A stretch of 64,000 nucleotides of DNA from Streptomyces sedi (GCF_006335015.1 NZ_VDGT01000014.1:104918-168917); one strand, 5' to 3'; shown: positions 9,647 to 18,492, counted from the stretch's first letter. Translations and numbers: made by a program. Notes: generated from the letters alone by a model not told the origin.

Positions 9647-10363
9647 ATGAGCTGGTTCGAGGGATTCGCGGGGGCGGGGGACCCGGGAGCCGGGCGGTCG
9701 AGGGACCGCCGCCCGGGGCGCGGGAGGCGGCGCCCGACCGGTGGCCGGCGGGAGGAGCGGCGCCGGCCGGCGCCGTCCCGGCCGCCGGGCGCCCGGCCGG
9801 AAGGGGGGCCGCCGACCCCGGCCGACCACCCGCGCTACGTCTGGGACCGCGGCGTCCGCCTGCTGGCCGAGGCGGGGCGTTGCCCGCGCTGCGGCGTCCC
9901 GCAGCGACGCTGCGCCTTCGCGCGCGCCGCCGGCCTGCTGCGCTGGCTGCTGGAGCGGGCCGGCCCCGGCGAACACCACCTGGTGTGCAGCGTGCTGCTG
10001 CCCGACGCCACGCTCAGCGCCAGCCTCGGCGTCGAGCCCGCCGCCTCCTCCGGCGGCAGGGCCTACGGGGAGGAGGAGGCCGCCGTCTTCTGCGCGGTGC
10101 TCGCCGCCGGCCTGGTCAGCGGCGCCTCCGGCGGCCTGGTGCTGCGGACGGCCGAGGAGCCCCCGCGCCAGTCGGTCCGGGGCTGGCGGCTGACGGCCGG
10201 GCGGCTGCTGCCGCTGAGCGAGGCCCAGGTCTTCGCCGCCTACTGCACCGACCCCACCTCCGGCGAGCCGCTGCCCCCCGAGCCGGACGTCGACTACCGC
10301 GCCTCCCCGAGGCCGCCGACCGGCGCCTGCCCCGGGCGGCGCGAGGAGGCCACACCGGGCTGA
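9647..10363 (+). CDS. Hypothetical protein with a four-cysteine cluster
   Basis: I do not recognise this 238-residue protein. After an Arg/Pro/Gly-rich, probably disordered first 60 residues there is a folded part. It begins with RYVWDRGVRLLAEAG and a CPRCGVPQRRC cluster that could bind zinc. An alternating helix/strand region with small-residue repeats follows. The ATG has GAGGTGGG upstream. An alternative start at GTG 9611 lies between the acetoacetate-CoA ligase stop and this one. It probably shares the ligase transcript. A strong shared hairpin separates it from convergent ptsI. The coding frame is supported by codon bias, and the longer frame on the same strand is a shadow of ptsI. Confidence 0.6.
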   Translation: MSWFEGFAGAGDPGAGRSRDRRPGRGRRRPTGGRREERRRPAPSRPPGARPEGGPPTPADHPRYVWDRGVRLLAEAGRCPRCGVPQRRCAFARAAGLLRWLLERAGPGEHHLVCSVLLPDATLSASLGVEPAASSGGRAYGEEEAAVFCAVLAAGLVSGASGGLVLRTAEEPPRQSVRGWRLTAGRLLPLSEAQVFAAYCTDPTSGEPLPPEPDVDYRASPRPPTGACPGRREEATPG

Positions 10364-10386
10364 GCCCCCGAGGGCGCGCCCGAGGC

Positions 10387-10422
10387 GTGAGCCCCGCGGG
10401 GCGCCTCCCCGCAGGGGCTCAC
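10387..10422. terminator. Bidirectional terminator between the CxxC protein and ptsI
   Basis: A near-perfect stem (GTGAGCCCCGCGGGG paired with CCCCGCAGGGGCTCAC, one bulged base) with a five-base loop. It sits between two convergent genes and overlaps the last codon and stop of ptsI. Confidence 0.7.
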
Positions 10423-12095
10423 TCCCCGGAGAGGACCCCGCGCGCCGCCGCCCGCGCCTCCCGCGCCCCCTCGGCGGCGCGCGCCGCCTCGGCCGCCCGG
10501 CGGCACTGCGCCAGCGTGTGCCGCGCCAGCGTCGCCCGCACCTGCGGGATGGCAGCCGCCCCCATCGACAGGCTGGTCACCCCGAGTCCGGTCAGCACGC
10601 AGGCCAGCAGCGGATCGGCCGCCGCCTCCCCGCACACCCCGCACCCCTTCCCCGCGTCCCCGGCGGCCCGCGCCGCCGACGCCACCAGGTCCAGCAGCGC
10701 CGGCTGCCACGGGTCCTGCCAGCGGGAGACCGCCCCCACCTGCCGGTCGGCGGCGAACGCGTACTGCGCCAGATCGTTGGTCCCCACGGAGAGGAACTCC
10801 ACCTCCCGCAACAGCGACCGCGCCCGCAGCGCCGCCGCCGGCACCTCCACCATCGCCCCCGGCGACGCCGCCAGCCCCGCCGCCCGGCACGCCTCGGCGA
10901 ACGCCCTGGCGTCCGCCCGGTCGGCCACCATCGGCGCCATCACCTCCAGATGCACCGGCAGCCCGGCCACCGCCTCGCCGAGCGCCGCCAACTGCCCCGC
11001 CAACACCTCCGGATGGGCCAGCAGCGCCCGCAACCCCCGCACCCCCAGCGCCGGGTTGGGCTCCGTCGCCCCCGACGCGAGAAAGGCCAGCGGCTTGTCC
11101 GCCCCCGCGTCCAACACCCGCACCACCACCCGCCCCTCGGGGAAGGCCGCCAGCACCTCCCGGTAGACCCGCGTCTGCTCCGCCACCTCCGGCGGCCGTT
11201 CCCCGCCGGAGAGGAAGAGCAGCTCCGTGCGGAAGAGCCCCACCCCCTCGGCCCCCGCCGCCACGGCCGCCGGGACGTCCGCCGGACCGCCGACGTTCGC
11301 CAGCAGCGGCACCCGGTGCCCGTCCGAGGTGGCCCCAGGCCCCTTGGTGTTGAGCACGGCCGCCCGCCGCCGCGCCGCCGCCTCGGCCAGCCGCTCCCGC
11401 CGCGCGGCGTCCGGCTCCACCACCACCTCCCCCGTGGAGCCGTCCACCGCCACCACCGTCCCCGAGGCGATCCGCCCCACCCCCTCCACGGCCACCACCG
11501 CCGGCACCCCCAACGCCCGCGCCAGGATGGCGCTGTGGCTGGTCGGCCCGCCCTCCTCGGTGACGAACCCCAGCACCAGCGAGGTGTCCAGCAACGCCGT
11601 GTCGGCGGGCGCCAGATCCCGGGCGATCAGCACATACGGCTCGTCGCTGTCCGGCACCCCCGGCGTCGGCAGCCCCATCAGCCGCGCCACGATCCGGTTG
11701 CGCACGTCGTCCAGGTCGGCGACCCTTCCGGCCAGATAGTCGCCGGCGCCGGCCAGCAGCGCCCGGTAGGCCGCCAGCGCGTCGTGGATCGCCCGCTCGG
11801 CGCCGCTGCCCACGCTGATCCGCCGCTCGGCGTCGGCCAGCAGCTCCGGGTCCTCCGCCATCAGCGCCTGCGCCTCCAGCACGGCCTGCGCCTCGCCGCC
11901 CGCCAGCGTGCCCCGCGCCCGCAGGTCGGCCGCCACCGCCCGCACGGCCCGCCGCGTCCTGGCCAGCTCCCTGGGCGCGTCCGCGGGCGTGACACGCCGC
12001 GCCGGCGGCTCGACCACGCCCGTTCCCATGTGCCTGACCTGCCCGATCGCCACCCCGTGGCTGACCCCGACACCCAGCAGTCTGGTCTCCGTCAC
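10419..12095 (-). CDS. ptsI: Phosphoenolpyruvate-protein phosphotransferase (PTS enzyme I)
   Basis: Enzyme I starts the PTS cascade by taking phosphate from PEP onto a histidine and passing it to HPr. This 558-residue version has the usual length. His187 in GGPTSHSAILAR is the phosphorylation site. The C-terminal PEP-binding barrel shows FRTELLFL, GTNDLAQY and the Cys of GVCGEAA. The start was set at GTG 12095 because the protein then opens with ETRLLGVGVSHGVAIG, the normal enzyme I beginning, and GGTGG lies upstream. A longer frame to 12182 adds an untypical tail. In S. coelicolor crr precedes ptsI in one operon. Here no IIA gene is present, and ptsI is divergent from the phosphatidyltransferase gene. 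Confidence 0.93.
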   Translation of the reverse strand: MTETRLLGVGVSHGVAIGQVRHMGTGVVEPPARRVTPADAPRELARTRRAVRAVAADLRARGTLAGGEAQAVLEAQALMAEDPELLADAERRISVGSGAERAIHDALAAYRALLAGAGDYLAGRVADLDDVRNRIVARLMGLPTPGVPDSDEPYVLIARDLAPADTALLDTSLVLGFVTEEGGPTSHSAILARALGVPAVVAVEGVGRIASGTVVAVDGSTGEVVVEPDAARRERLAEAAARRRAAVLNTKGPGATSDGHRVPLLANVGGPADVPAAVAAGAEGVGLFRTELLFLSGGERPPEVAEQTRVYREVLAAFPEGRVVVRVLDAGADKPLAFLASGATEPNPALGVRGLRALLAHPEVLAGQLAALGEAVAGLPVHLEVMAPMVADRADARAFAEACRAAGLAASPGAMVEVPAAALRARSLLREVEFLSVGTNDLAQYAFAADRQVGAVSRWQDPWQPALLDLVASAARAAGDAGKGCGVCGEAAADPLLACVLTGLGVTSLSMGAAAIPQVRATLARHTLAQCRRAAEAARAAEGAREARAAARGVLSGE

Positions 12096-12235
12096 GCCCG
12101 TTCCACCCGCCTCGCATCGGCTGCCCGGCGCACCCGCCGGGGCGCCCGAGGTCATCGAACGGCGCCGCCGACCCGTCGTCAAACGCCCCTGACCTCCGGC
12201 GCGTCCCCGTCGTGCCCGATGTCACCGCCGCCCGG

Positions 12236-12241
12236 TAGGGT
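12236..12241 (+). promoter_or_regulatory. Candidate -10 element (TAGGGT)
   Basis: A TAGGGT hexamer lies 45 bases before the phosphatidyltransferase start, a usual distance for an actinomycete -10 box. No convincing -35 was found. Confidence 0.35.
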
Positions 12242-12285
12242 CTGAACGCGTTGGCGACGACACGGTGCGATGGGGAGGCTTCCGG

Positions 12286-12894
12286 GTGGAGGTCCAGGAG
12301 ACGCGGGTGCAGACGGACCGGATCTGGACGATTCCCAACGTCCTGAGCATGGCCCGCCTGCTGGGTGTGCCCCTCTTCCTCTGGCTCGTGCTCTCCCCGG
12401 TCTTCGACGGCCCCAACAGGGACGGCTGGGCGCTGCTCGTCCTCTTCCTCAGCGGCGTCAGCGACTACCTCGACGGCAAACTCGCCCGCCGGTGGAACCA
12501 GATCAGCGCGCTCGGCCGCGTTCTCGACCCGGCCGCCGACCGGCTGTACATCCTCTCCACCCTGGTCGGCCTCACGTGGCGTGAGGTCCTCCCGCTGTGG
12601 CTGACCGCGCTGCTCCTGGCCAGGGAGCTGATGCTGCTGGTGATGGTCTGGCTGCTCGACCGCCACGGCTACGCCCCACCCCAGGTCAACTTCCTGGGCA
12701 AGGCCGCCACCTTCAATCTGATGTACGCCTTCCCGCTGCTGCTCCTCAGTGACTCAAGTGGTGTGCTCGGGTCACTCGCTGCTATTTTCGGATGGGCGTT
12801 CGCCGGCTGGGGTACAGCGCTCTACTGGTGGGCAGGGATCCTCTACGTGGTCCAGGTCCGCCGTCTTCTCACGGTGGATGCCACGCCCGACTGA
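12286..12894 (+). CDS. CDP-alcohol phosphatidyltransferase (PgsA/cardiolipin-synthase-like)
   Basis: This 202-residue integral membrane enzyme has the complete CDP-alcohol phosphotransferase motif. It reads DYLDGKLAR, then G, then DPAADR, and supplies the metal-binding and catalytic aspartates. About five hydrophobic segments surround it. Such enzymes transfer a phosphatidyl group from CDP-diacylglycerol to an alcohol. Streptomyces members in this context are usually annotated as phosphatidylglycerophosphate synthase or actinobacterial cardiolipin synthase, and the exact acceptor cannot be read from the sequence. GTG 12286 was chosen because TGGGGAGG lies seven bases upstream. The frame also has a GTG at 12265. 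Confidence 0.9.
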   Translation: MEVQETRVQTDRIWTIPNVLSMARLLGVPLFLWLVLSPVFDGPNRDGWALLVLFLSGVSDYLDGKLARRWNQISALGRVLDPAADRLYILSTLVGLTWREVLPLWLTALLLARELMLLVMVWLLDRHGYAPPQVNFLGKAATFNLMYAFPLLLLSDSSGVLGSLAAIFGWAFAGWGTALYWWAGILYVVQVRRLLTVDATPD

Positions 12895-13027
12895 TGTGCC
12901 CTGGCAGCGTCGCGGGGGTCCGGAGCCCGTACGTGTCGCACGCAATCCGGGGAGCCACCCCGGGCCCGGGCCCCTCCCTGCGGGCACAGTCGGAACGACT
13001 GTCGGACCCAAGGAGGACACTTCCGTT

Positions 13028-15523
13028 ATGAAGGCCGTCGTAATGGCTGGTGGCGAAGGCACCCGGCTTCGTCCCATGACCGCGAGCATGCCCAAGCCCC
13101 TGCTGCCCGTGGCCAACCGCCCCATCATGGAGCACGTGCTGCGCCTGCTGAAGCGGCACGGGCTCAACGAGACCGTGGTCACGGTGCAGTTCCTCGCCTC
13201 CCTGGTGAAGAACTACTTCGGCGACGGTGAGGAGCTGGGAATGGACCTCACCTACGCCCACGAGGAGAAACCGCTGGGCACGGCCGGAAGTGTGAAGAAC
13301 GCGGAGGAGGCGTTGCGCGACGACTCGTTCCTCGTCATCTCCGGGGACGCGCTCACCGACTTCGACCTCACCGACCTGGTCCGCTTCCACCGCGAGCGCG
13401 GGGCGCTGGTCACCGTCTGCCTCACCCGGGTGCCGAACCCGCTGGAGTTCGGCATCACCATCGTCGACGACGAGGGCCGCGTCGAACGCTTCCTGGAGAA
13501 GCCGACCTGGGGCCAGGTCTTCTCCGACACGGTCAACACCGGCATCTACGTGATGGAGCCCGAGGTCTTCGACTACGTCGAGCCCGACACCTCCGTCGAC
13601 TGGTCGGGCGACGTCTTCCCCCGCCTGATGAAGGAGGGCCGCCCCATCTTCGGCTATGTCGCCGAGGGCTACTGGGAGGACGTCGGCACCCACGAGAGCT
13701 ATGTGAAGGCCCAGGCCGACGTCCTGGAGGGCAAGGTCGACGTCGAGATCGACGGCTTCGAGATCTCGCCCGGCGTGTGGATCGCCGAGGGCGCCGAGGT
13801 CCACCCCGACGCCAAGCTCCGCGGCCCCCTCTACGTCGGCGACTACGCCAAGATCGAGGCCGGCTCCGAGGTCCGCGAGCACACCGTCATCGGCTCCAAC
13901 GTCGTCGTCAAGTCCGACGCGTTCCTCCACCGCGCCGTCGTCCACGACAACGTCTACATCGGCCCAGGCACCAACCTGCGCGGCTGCGTCATCGGGAAGA
14001 ACACGGACGTCATGCGCGCCGCCAGGATCGAGGACGGCGCCGTCATCGGCGACGAGTGCCTGATCGGCGAGGAGTCCATCGTCCAGGGCAACGTCCGCGT
14101 CTACCCGTTCAAGACCATCGAGGCCGGCGCCTTCGTCAACACCTCGGTCATCTGGGAGGCCAGGGGCCAGGCCCAGCTCTTCGGCGCCCGCGGCGTCTCC
14201 GGCATCCTCAACGTCGAGATCACCCCCGAGCTGGTCGTCCGCCTCGCCAGCGCCTACGCCACCACCCTGAAGAAGGGCTCCACCGTCACCACGGCCAGGG
14301 ACCACTCCCGGGGCGCGCGCGCCCTCAAGCGCGCCGTGATCTCCGCGCTCCAGGCCAGCGCCATCGACGTCCGCGACCTGGAGAACGTGCCGCTGCCCGT
14401 GGCCCGCCAGCAGACCGCGCGCGGCAGCGCCGGCGGCGTCATGATCCGCACCACCCCCGGCGTCCCCGACTCCGTCGACATCATGTTCTTCGACGAGCGA
14501 GGCGCCGACCTCTCCCAGGCCCGCCAGCGCAAGCTGGACCGGGTCTACGCCCGCCAGGAGTACCGCCGCGCCTTCCCCGGCGAGATCGGCGACCTGCGCT
14601 TCCCCGCCAGCGTCTTCGACGCCTACACCGGCTCGGTGCTCCGCGCGGTCGACACCACGGGACTGTCCGAGTCCGGCATCAAGGTCGTCGTCGACGCCGC
14701 CAACGGCAGCGCCGGCCTCGTCCTGCCCAGCCTGCTCGGCCGGCTCGGCGTCGACGCCCTGACCATCAACCCGGGCCTCGACGAGGCCCGACCGACCGAG
14801 AGCGCCGAGACCCGCCGCGCCGGGCTGGTGCGCCTGGGGGAGATCGTCGCCTCGGCGCGCGCCGCGTTCGGCGTCCGCTTCGACCCCGTCGGCGAGCGGC
14901 TGGCGCTGGTGGACGAGCGCGGCCGGATCATCGAGGACCAGCGCGCCCTGCTGGTCATGCTCGACCTGATCGCCGCCGAACGCCGGGGCGGCCGGGTCGC
15001 GTTGCCCGTCACCACCACCCGGATCGCCGAGCAGGTCGCCGCCTACCACGGCACCCAGGTCGACTGGAGCACCACCTCGCCCGACGACCTGACCAGGGCC
15101 GCCCACCTCGACGACGCCGTCTTCGGCGGCGACGGCAGGGGCGGCCTCATCGTCCCCGAGTTCAGCAGCGTCTTCGACGCCACCGCCGCCTTCGCCCGGC
15201 TACTCGGCCTCGTCGCCCGCACCCAGCTCTCCCTCAGCCAGATCGACGCCCGCATCCCCCGCGCCCACGTCCAGCGCCGCGACGTCGCCACCCCCTGGGC
15301 CGTCAAGGGCCTGGTGATGCGCCGCGTCGTCGAGGCCGCCGGCGACCGCTCCGTCGACACCACCGACGGCGTGCGGGTCGTCGAGCCCGACGGTCGCTGG
15401 GTGCTGGTCCTGCCCGACCCGGCCGAGGCCGTCACCCACCTGTGGGCCGAGGGGCCCGACGACGCCGCGGCGCAGGAGCTGTTGGACGACTGGTCGCGCG
15501 TGGTGGAGGGCGCCGAGGGCTGA
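13028..15523 (+). CDS. Mannose-1-phosphate guanylyltransferase fused to a phosphomannomutase-like domain
   Basis: In this 831-residue fusion the first ~235 residues are a nucleotidyltransferase with the signature AGGEGTRLRPMT. Left-handed beta-helix repeats follow (about 245-360), as in GDP-mannose pyrophosphorylases. The rest resembles the alpha-D-phosphohexomutase fold. It lacks the catalytic serine motif TASHNP, and FDPVGERLAL stands where DGDADR is expected, so the mutase half is probably inactive or regulatory. The likely role is supply of GDP-mannose or a related sugar nucleotide for cell-wall glycans. AAGGAGGA precedes the ATG by 11 bases. The DUF881 cluster follows after 53 bases. Confidence 0.88.
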   Translation: MKAVVMAGGEGTRLRPMTASMPKPLLPVANRPIMEHVLRLLKRHGLNETVVTVQFLASLVKNYFGDGEELGMDLTYAHEEKPLGTAGSVKNAEEALRDDSFLVISGDALTDFDLTDLVRFHRERGALVTVCLTRVPNPLEFGITIVDDEGRVERFLEKPTWGQVFSDTVNTGIYVMEPEVFDYVEPDTSVDWSGDVFPRLMKEGRPIFGYVAEGYWEDVGTHESYVKAQADVLEGKVDVEIDGFEISPGVWIAEGAEVHPDAKLRGPLYVGDYAKIEAGSEVREHTVIGSNVVVKSDAFLHRAVVHDNVYIGPGTNLRGCVIGKNTDVMRAARIEDGAVIGDECLIGEESIVQGNVRVYPFKTIEAGAFVNTSVIWEARGQAQLFGARGVSGILNVEITPELVVRLASAYATTLKKGSTVTTARDHSRGARALKRAVISALQASAIDVRDLENVPLPVARQQTARGSAGGVMIRTTPGVPDSVDIMFFDERGADLSQARQRKLDRVYARQEYRRAFPGEIGDLRFPASVFDAYTGSVLRAVDTTGLSESGIKVVVDAANGSAGLVLPSLLGRLGVDALTINPGLDEARPTESAETRRAGLVRLGEIVASARAAFGVRFDPVGERLALVDERGRIIEDQRALLVMLDLIAAERRGGRVALPVTTTRIAEQVAAYHGTQVDWSTTSPDDLTRAAHLDDAVFGGDGRGGLIVPEFSSVFDATAAFARLLGLVARTQLSLSQIDARIPRAHVQRRDVATPWAVKGLVMRRVVEAAGDRSVDTTDGVRVVEPDGRWVLVLPDPAEAVTHLWAEGPDDAAAQELLDDWSRVVEGAEG

Positions 15524-15576
15524 CCGGGGGCCGGCGGACCGGCCCGATTCGATCTCCGGACAACCGGCGTGCCACC

Positions 15577-16506
15577 ATGTGCGCCATGCCAGAGCAGGAG
15601 CCGGGGGCCGCGCCCCGCGCGCGCCCCGACGCCTCCATGTCGTTACTCACCACCGTCATGGACCACACCCTCGACGAGGGCTACGCCCAGGCGGCGGCGA
15701 GGCGTCGGGAGGCCGGCCGGTCGGAGCTGCCGCGCACCACCCGCGCGAAGCTCTGGCTGGCCGGCGGCCTGGTCCTCGCCGGCCTCGTCGTCACCCTGGG
15801 CGCCGCCCAGGCCCGCGAGGCGGCCCCCACCGTGGCCAAGGAGCGCGAGGAGCTGCTGGAGCGCGTCCATGACGGCACCGAGCAGCTGGACGCGCTCCAG
15901 AGCCGGGTCGACGCCCTGCGCTCCGACGTCGACGCACGCCAGCGGGTGGCGCTCAGCGACGAGGACGCCGAACGCGCCGAGCTGGTCGCCCTGTTGGCCG
16001 GCGCCAGCGCGGTGGAGGGCCCCGGCGTCAAGCTGGTCGTCGACGACGCCGAGGACGTCGCCGGCACCGCCGGCGGCCCCAGGGACGACGGCTTCGCCCA
16101 GACCGGCCGCGTCCGCGACCGCGACCTCCAACGCGTCGTCAACGGCCTCTGGCAGGCGGGTGCCGAGGCCGTCACCGTCAACGACCAGCGGCTGACCGCG
16201 CTCTCCGCGATCCGCGCCGCGGGCGACGCCGTGCTGGTCGACAACCGGCCACTGGTGCCGCCGTACACCGTGCTGGCCCTCGGCGACCCGGACGGCCTGC
16301 TCGACGCGTTCGACGCGACCCTCGCCGGCCACTACCTGGCCACGCTCAGGGACGACTACGACATTCGTGTGGACCGTTCCACCGAGAACGGGCTGCGGCT
16401 GCCCGCCGCGCCCAGCCTGACCACCCGCAGCGCCCGCCCGCTCCCCCCGGAGCCGGAGGGAACGCTCTCCCACCCCGAGGACCCGGAAGAGGTGACCGCC
16501 CCGTGA
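15577..16506 (+). CDS. DUF881 family membrane-anchored protein with a TTA codon
   Basis: This protein of about 309 residues has one TM segment (LWLAGGLVLAGLVVTLGAA), a coiled coil (about 80-125) and the extracytoplasmic DUF881 domain (GPGVKLVVDDAED, VTVNDQRLTALSAI). The family is linked by context to septum or cell-envelope proteins, but its biochemistry is unknown. The start is ambiguous between ATG 15577, ATG 15586 and ATG 15637, none with a strong ribosome-binding site. Codon 23 counted from 15577 (nt 15643-15645) is TTA, the leucine codon read only by the bldA tRNA in Streptomyces. From either of the first two starts the TTA is inside the gene. The stop overlaps the next GTG (GTGA). Confidence 0.85.
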   Translation: MCAMPEQEPGAAPRARPDASMSLLTTVMDHTLDEGYAQAAARRREAGRSELPRTTRAKLWLAGGLVLAGLVVTLGAAQAREAAPTVAKEREELLERVHDGTEQLDALQSRVDALRSDVDARQRVALSDEDAERAELVALLAGASAVEGPGVKLVVDDAEDVAGTAGGPRDDGFAQTGRVRDRDLQRVVNGLWQAGAEAVTVNDQRLTALSAIRAAGDAVLVDNRPLVPPYTVLALGDPDGLLDAFDATLAGHYLATLRDDYDIRVDRSTENGLRLPAAPSLTTRSARPLPPEPEGTLSHPEDPEEVTAP

Positions 16507-16835
16507 TCGCCGTGCTGGGCCTGGTGTTGGGCGTCGTGATCGGGGTGGTCACCCGCCCGGTGGTGCCGACCGGGATGGAGCCCTATCTGCCGATCGCCGT
16601 CGTCGCCGCGCTCGACGCGGTCTTCGGCGGGCTGCGCGCCACCCTCGACGGGGTCTTCGACGACAAGGTCTTCGTGGTCTCCTTCCTCTCCAACGTGGTG
16701 GTCGCCGCCCTGATCGTCTTCCTCGGCGACAAACTGGGCGTCGGCGCCCAGCTCTCCACCGGTGTGGTGGTGGTCCTCGGCATCCGGATCTTCTCCAACG
16801 CGGCGGCCATCCGCCGCCATGTCTTCGGGGCGTGA
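16503..16835 (+). CDS. sbp: Small basic protein, DUF1290 (Sbp-type) membrane protein
   Basis: This 110-residue membrane protein has three hydrophobic segments and the conserved RPVVPTGMEPYLPIAVVAALD and RIFSNAAAIRRH blocks of the DUF1290/Sbp family. The family is found beside division and FHA genes in Gram-positive bacteria. It starts with GTG in a four-base overlap with the upstream DUF881 stop and ends in a similar overlap with the next reading frame, so the three genes are translationally coupled. Its exact function is unknown. Confidence 0.88.
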   Translation: MIAVLGLVLGVVIGVVTRPVVPTGMEPYLPIAVVAALDAVFGGLRATLDGVFDDKVFVVSFLSNVVVAALIVFLGDKLGVGAQLSTGVVVVLGIRIFSNAAAIRRHVFGA

Positions 16836-16840
16836 GGCCG

Positions 16841-17626
16841 ATGACCGAGCCCGACCCGGGACACCCCGAGCCCACGCCGGAGCCCGGGCCCGCCGAGTCG
16901 CCCCGCCCCACGGGCCGGGCCGCGCTGCGGGCCGCCCTGTGGCCGCCGCGCGCCAGCCGGGGCCAACTGGTGGCCGCCGTCCTGCTGTTCGTCCTCGGCC
17001 TCGGCCTGGCCATCCAGGTGCGCGCCGCCGGCAGCGAGGACACCGCGCTGCGCGGCGCCAGACCCGAGGACCTGGTGCGCATCCTGAGCGACCTGGAGGA
17101 CCGGTCGGCGCGGCTGGAGGACGAGAGATCCACCCTGGAGGACCAGCGCACCGAGCTGGAGAACAGCGGCGACCAGGCCGAGGAGGCCCGGCGTCAGAGT
17201 GAGGAGCGGGAGCGACAACTGGGTGTCCTGGCCGGTACGGTGGCCGCCGAGGGCCCGGGCATCACGCTCCGGGTCGACGATCCGACGGGAGCCGTCACGG
17301 CGGACATGTTGCTCGACGCGGTTCAGGAACTGCGCGCCGCGGGTGCGGAGGCGCTCCAGATCAACGAGGTGCGTGTCGTCGCGAGTACTTCCTTCGTGGA
17401 CCACAACGGTGGAGTCCACGTGGACGAGGAGCGGATACGTGCTCCGTTCGTGGTGGAAGCGATCGGCCGCCCCCAGGACCTGGAGCCGGCGCTGAACATC
17501 CCCGGCGGTGTGGTGCAGTCCCTGGAGAACAAGCAGGCGACCGTGGACGTGACGCGTCCTGAGACAGTGACAGTGGACGCCTTGCGATCAGCGGAGCAGC
17601 CTGACTACGCTCAGTCGTCATCATGA
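16841..17626 (+). CDS. Second DUF881 family protein
   Basis: This 261-residue paralogue of the upstream DUF881 protein has a Pro-rich cytoplasmic start, one TM segment (LVAAVLLFVLGLGLAI) and a coiled coil (about 75-125). The extracytoplasmic domain shows GPGITLRVDD and EALQINEVRVVASTSF. ATG 16841 was chosen. An in-frame GTG at 16832 overlaps the previous stop and is equally possible. Gene order DUF881 / DUF1290 / DUF881 / FHA is a conserved actinobacterial cluster, which suggests one membrane complex reporting to the FHA protein. No TTA codon was noticed here, unlike in the first copy. Confidence 0.87.
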   Translation: MTEPDPGHPEPTPEPGPAESPRPTGRAALRAALWPPRASRGQLVAAVLLFVLGLGLAIQVRAAGSEDTALRGARPEDLVRILSDLEDRSARLEDERSTLEDQRTELENSGDQAEEARRQSEERERQLGVLAGTVAAEGPGITLRVDDPTGAVTADMLLDAVQELRAAGAEALQINEVRVVASTSFVDHNGGVHVDEERIRAPFVVEAIGRPQDLEPALNIPGGVVQSLENKQATVDVTRPETVTVDALRSAEQPDYAQSSS

Positions 17627-17742
17627 CCGAAACTCGACGTCACGGGGGTTGTCGATCACGGTGCCGCCCAGTGAGGGAAACTTAAGGGAGACCACCCACG
17701 TTGTCAGTATGACGTGTGTGGTCGGTGGAGAGAGAGAATGGA

Positions 17743-17768
17743 CCGTCCCGCCGCCGGTGGCGGGACGG
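17743..17768 (+). promoter_or_regulatory. Leader hairpin before the FHA gene
   Basis: A perfect 10-bp stem (CCGTCCCGCC / GGCGGGACGG) with a six-base loop ends 22 bases before the FHA start codon, in a 164-base gap. It could be a partial terminator after DUF881 or a leader structure that limits FHA expression. Confidence 0.4.
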
Positions 17769-17790
17769 GCTAGGTGCGAGGGGATCGCTG

Positions 17791-18492
17791 GTGAGTTTTT
17801 TCGCTAGGTTGTTCGGCAGGCGTCAGAGGGGTACCCACAGTGCCGCAGGGGCCCACGCCCGCCAGCAAGGCCAGCCCCCGGCGCCGCCGTCCGAGCCCGG
17901 CCGCCCGCTGTTCCGGGACGAGGTCCCCGGGGCCGGTGGGATAGCGGACCAGGGCCAGGCCGCCGCCGGTCCCGCCTGCGGTCGCTGTGGCAACGCCAAC
18001 ACCCCCAACAGCCGCTTCTGCTCCTACTGCGGAGCCCCGCTGCGCCCGGGGGTCGAGGGATCGTCGGAGACCACCTCCACGATCTCCATCTCGGGCCTGG
18101 AGGCGTACGACGCCGAGGCGACCGGTCAGCACCCGGTTCCGGTGCTCTCGCCGGAGGCCCAGGCCGCGGTGGACGCGCTGCCCGCCGGCTCGGCGCTGCT
18201 CGTGGTGCGCCGGGGACCGAACTCGGGCTCCCGCTTCCTGCTCGACAGCGACGTCACGACGGCGGGCCGCCACCCGCAGAGCGACATCTTCCTGGACGAC
18301 GTCACCGTCTCGCGTCGCCACGTGGAGTTCCGTCGCAGCCCGGACGGGGGTTTCACCGTCGGCGACGTCGGCAGTCTCAACGGCACCTACGTCAACCGGG
18401 AGCAGATCGACTCCGTCGCGCTGGCCAACGGCGACGAGGTCCAGATCGGCAAGTACCGGATGGTGTACTTCGCCGGACGGCAGGGGCACTGA
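17791..18492 (+). CDS. FHA-domain protein with zinc ribbon (GarA-like)
   Basis: This 233-residue cytoplasmic protein has a short basic N-terminus (SFFARLFGRR), a zinc ribbon (CGRCG...FCSYCG) near residues 65-85 and a C-terminal FHA domain. The FHA domain carries the phosphothreonine-binding residues GRHPQSD, VSRRHVEF and GSLNGTYVN. FHA domains bind phosphothreonine peptides, normally products of Ser/Thr kinases. A short Thr-rich patch (SSETTSTISISG) before the domain could be a phosphorylation site, as in GarA. GTG 17791 was chosen because GAGGGGATC lies upstream. The longer frame to 17716 would run through the leader hairpin. Confidence 0.9.
   Translation: MSFFARLFGRRQRGTHSAAGAHARQQGQPPAPPSEPGRPLFRDEVPGAGGIADQGQAAAGPACGRCGNANTPNSRFCSYCGAPLRPGVEGSSETTSTISISGLEAYDAEATGQHPVPVLSPEAQAAVDALPAGSALLVVRRGPNSGSRFLLDSDVTTAGRHPQSDIFLDDVTVSRRHVEFRRSPDGGFTVGDVGSLNGTYVNREQIDSVALANGDEVQIGKYRMVYFAGRQGH

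Noticed and set aside
9880..11166. Plus-strand frame running from the CxxC protein into ptsI
   Set aside because: It crosses the shared terminator and is a shadow of ptsI with low-complexity sequence.
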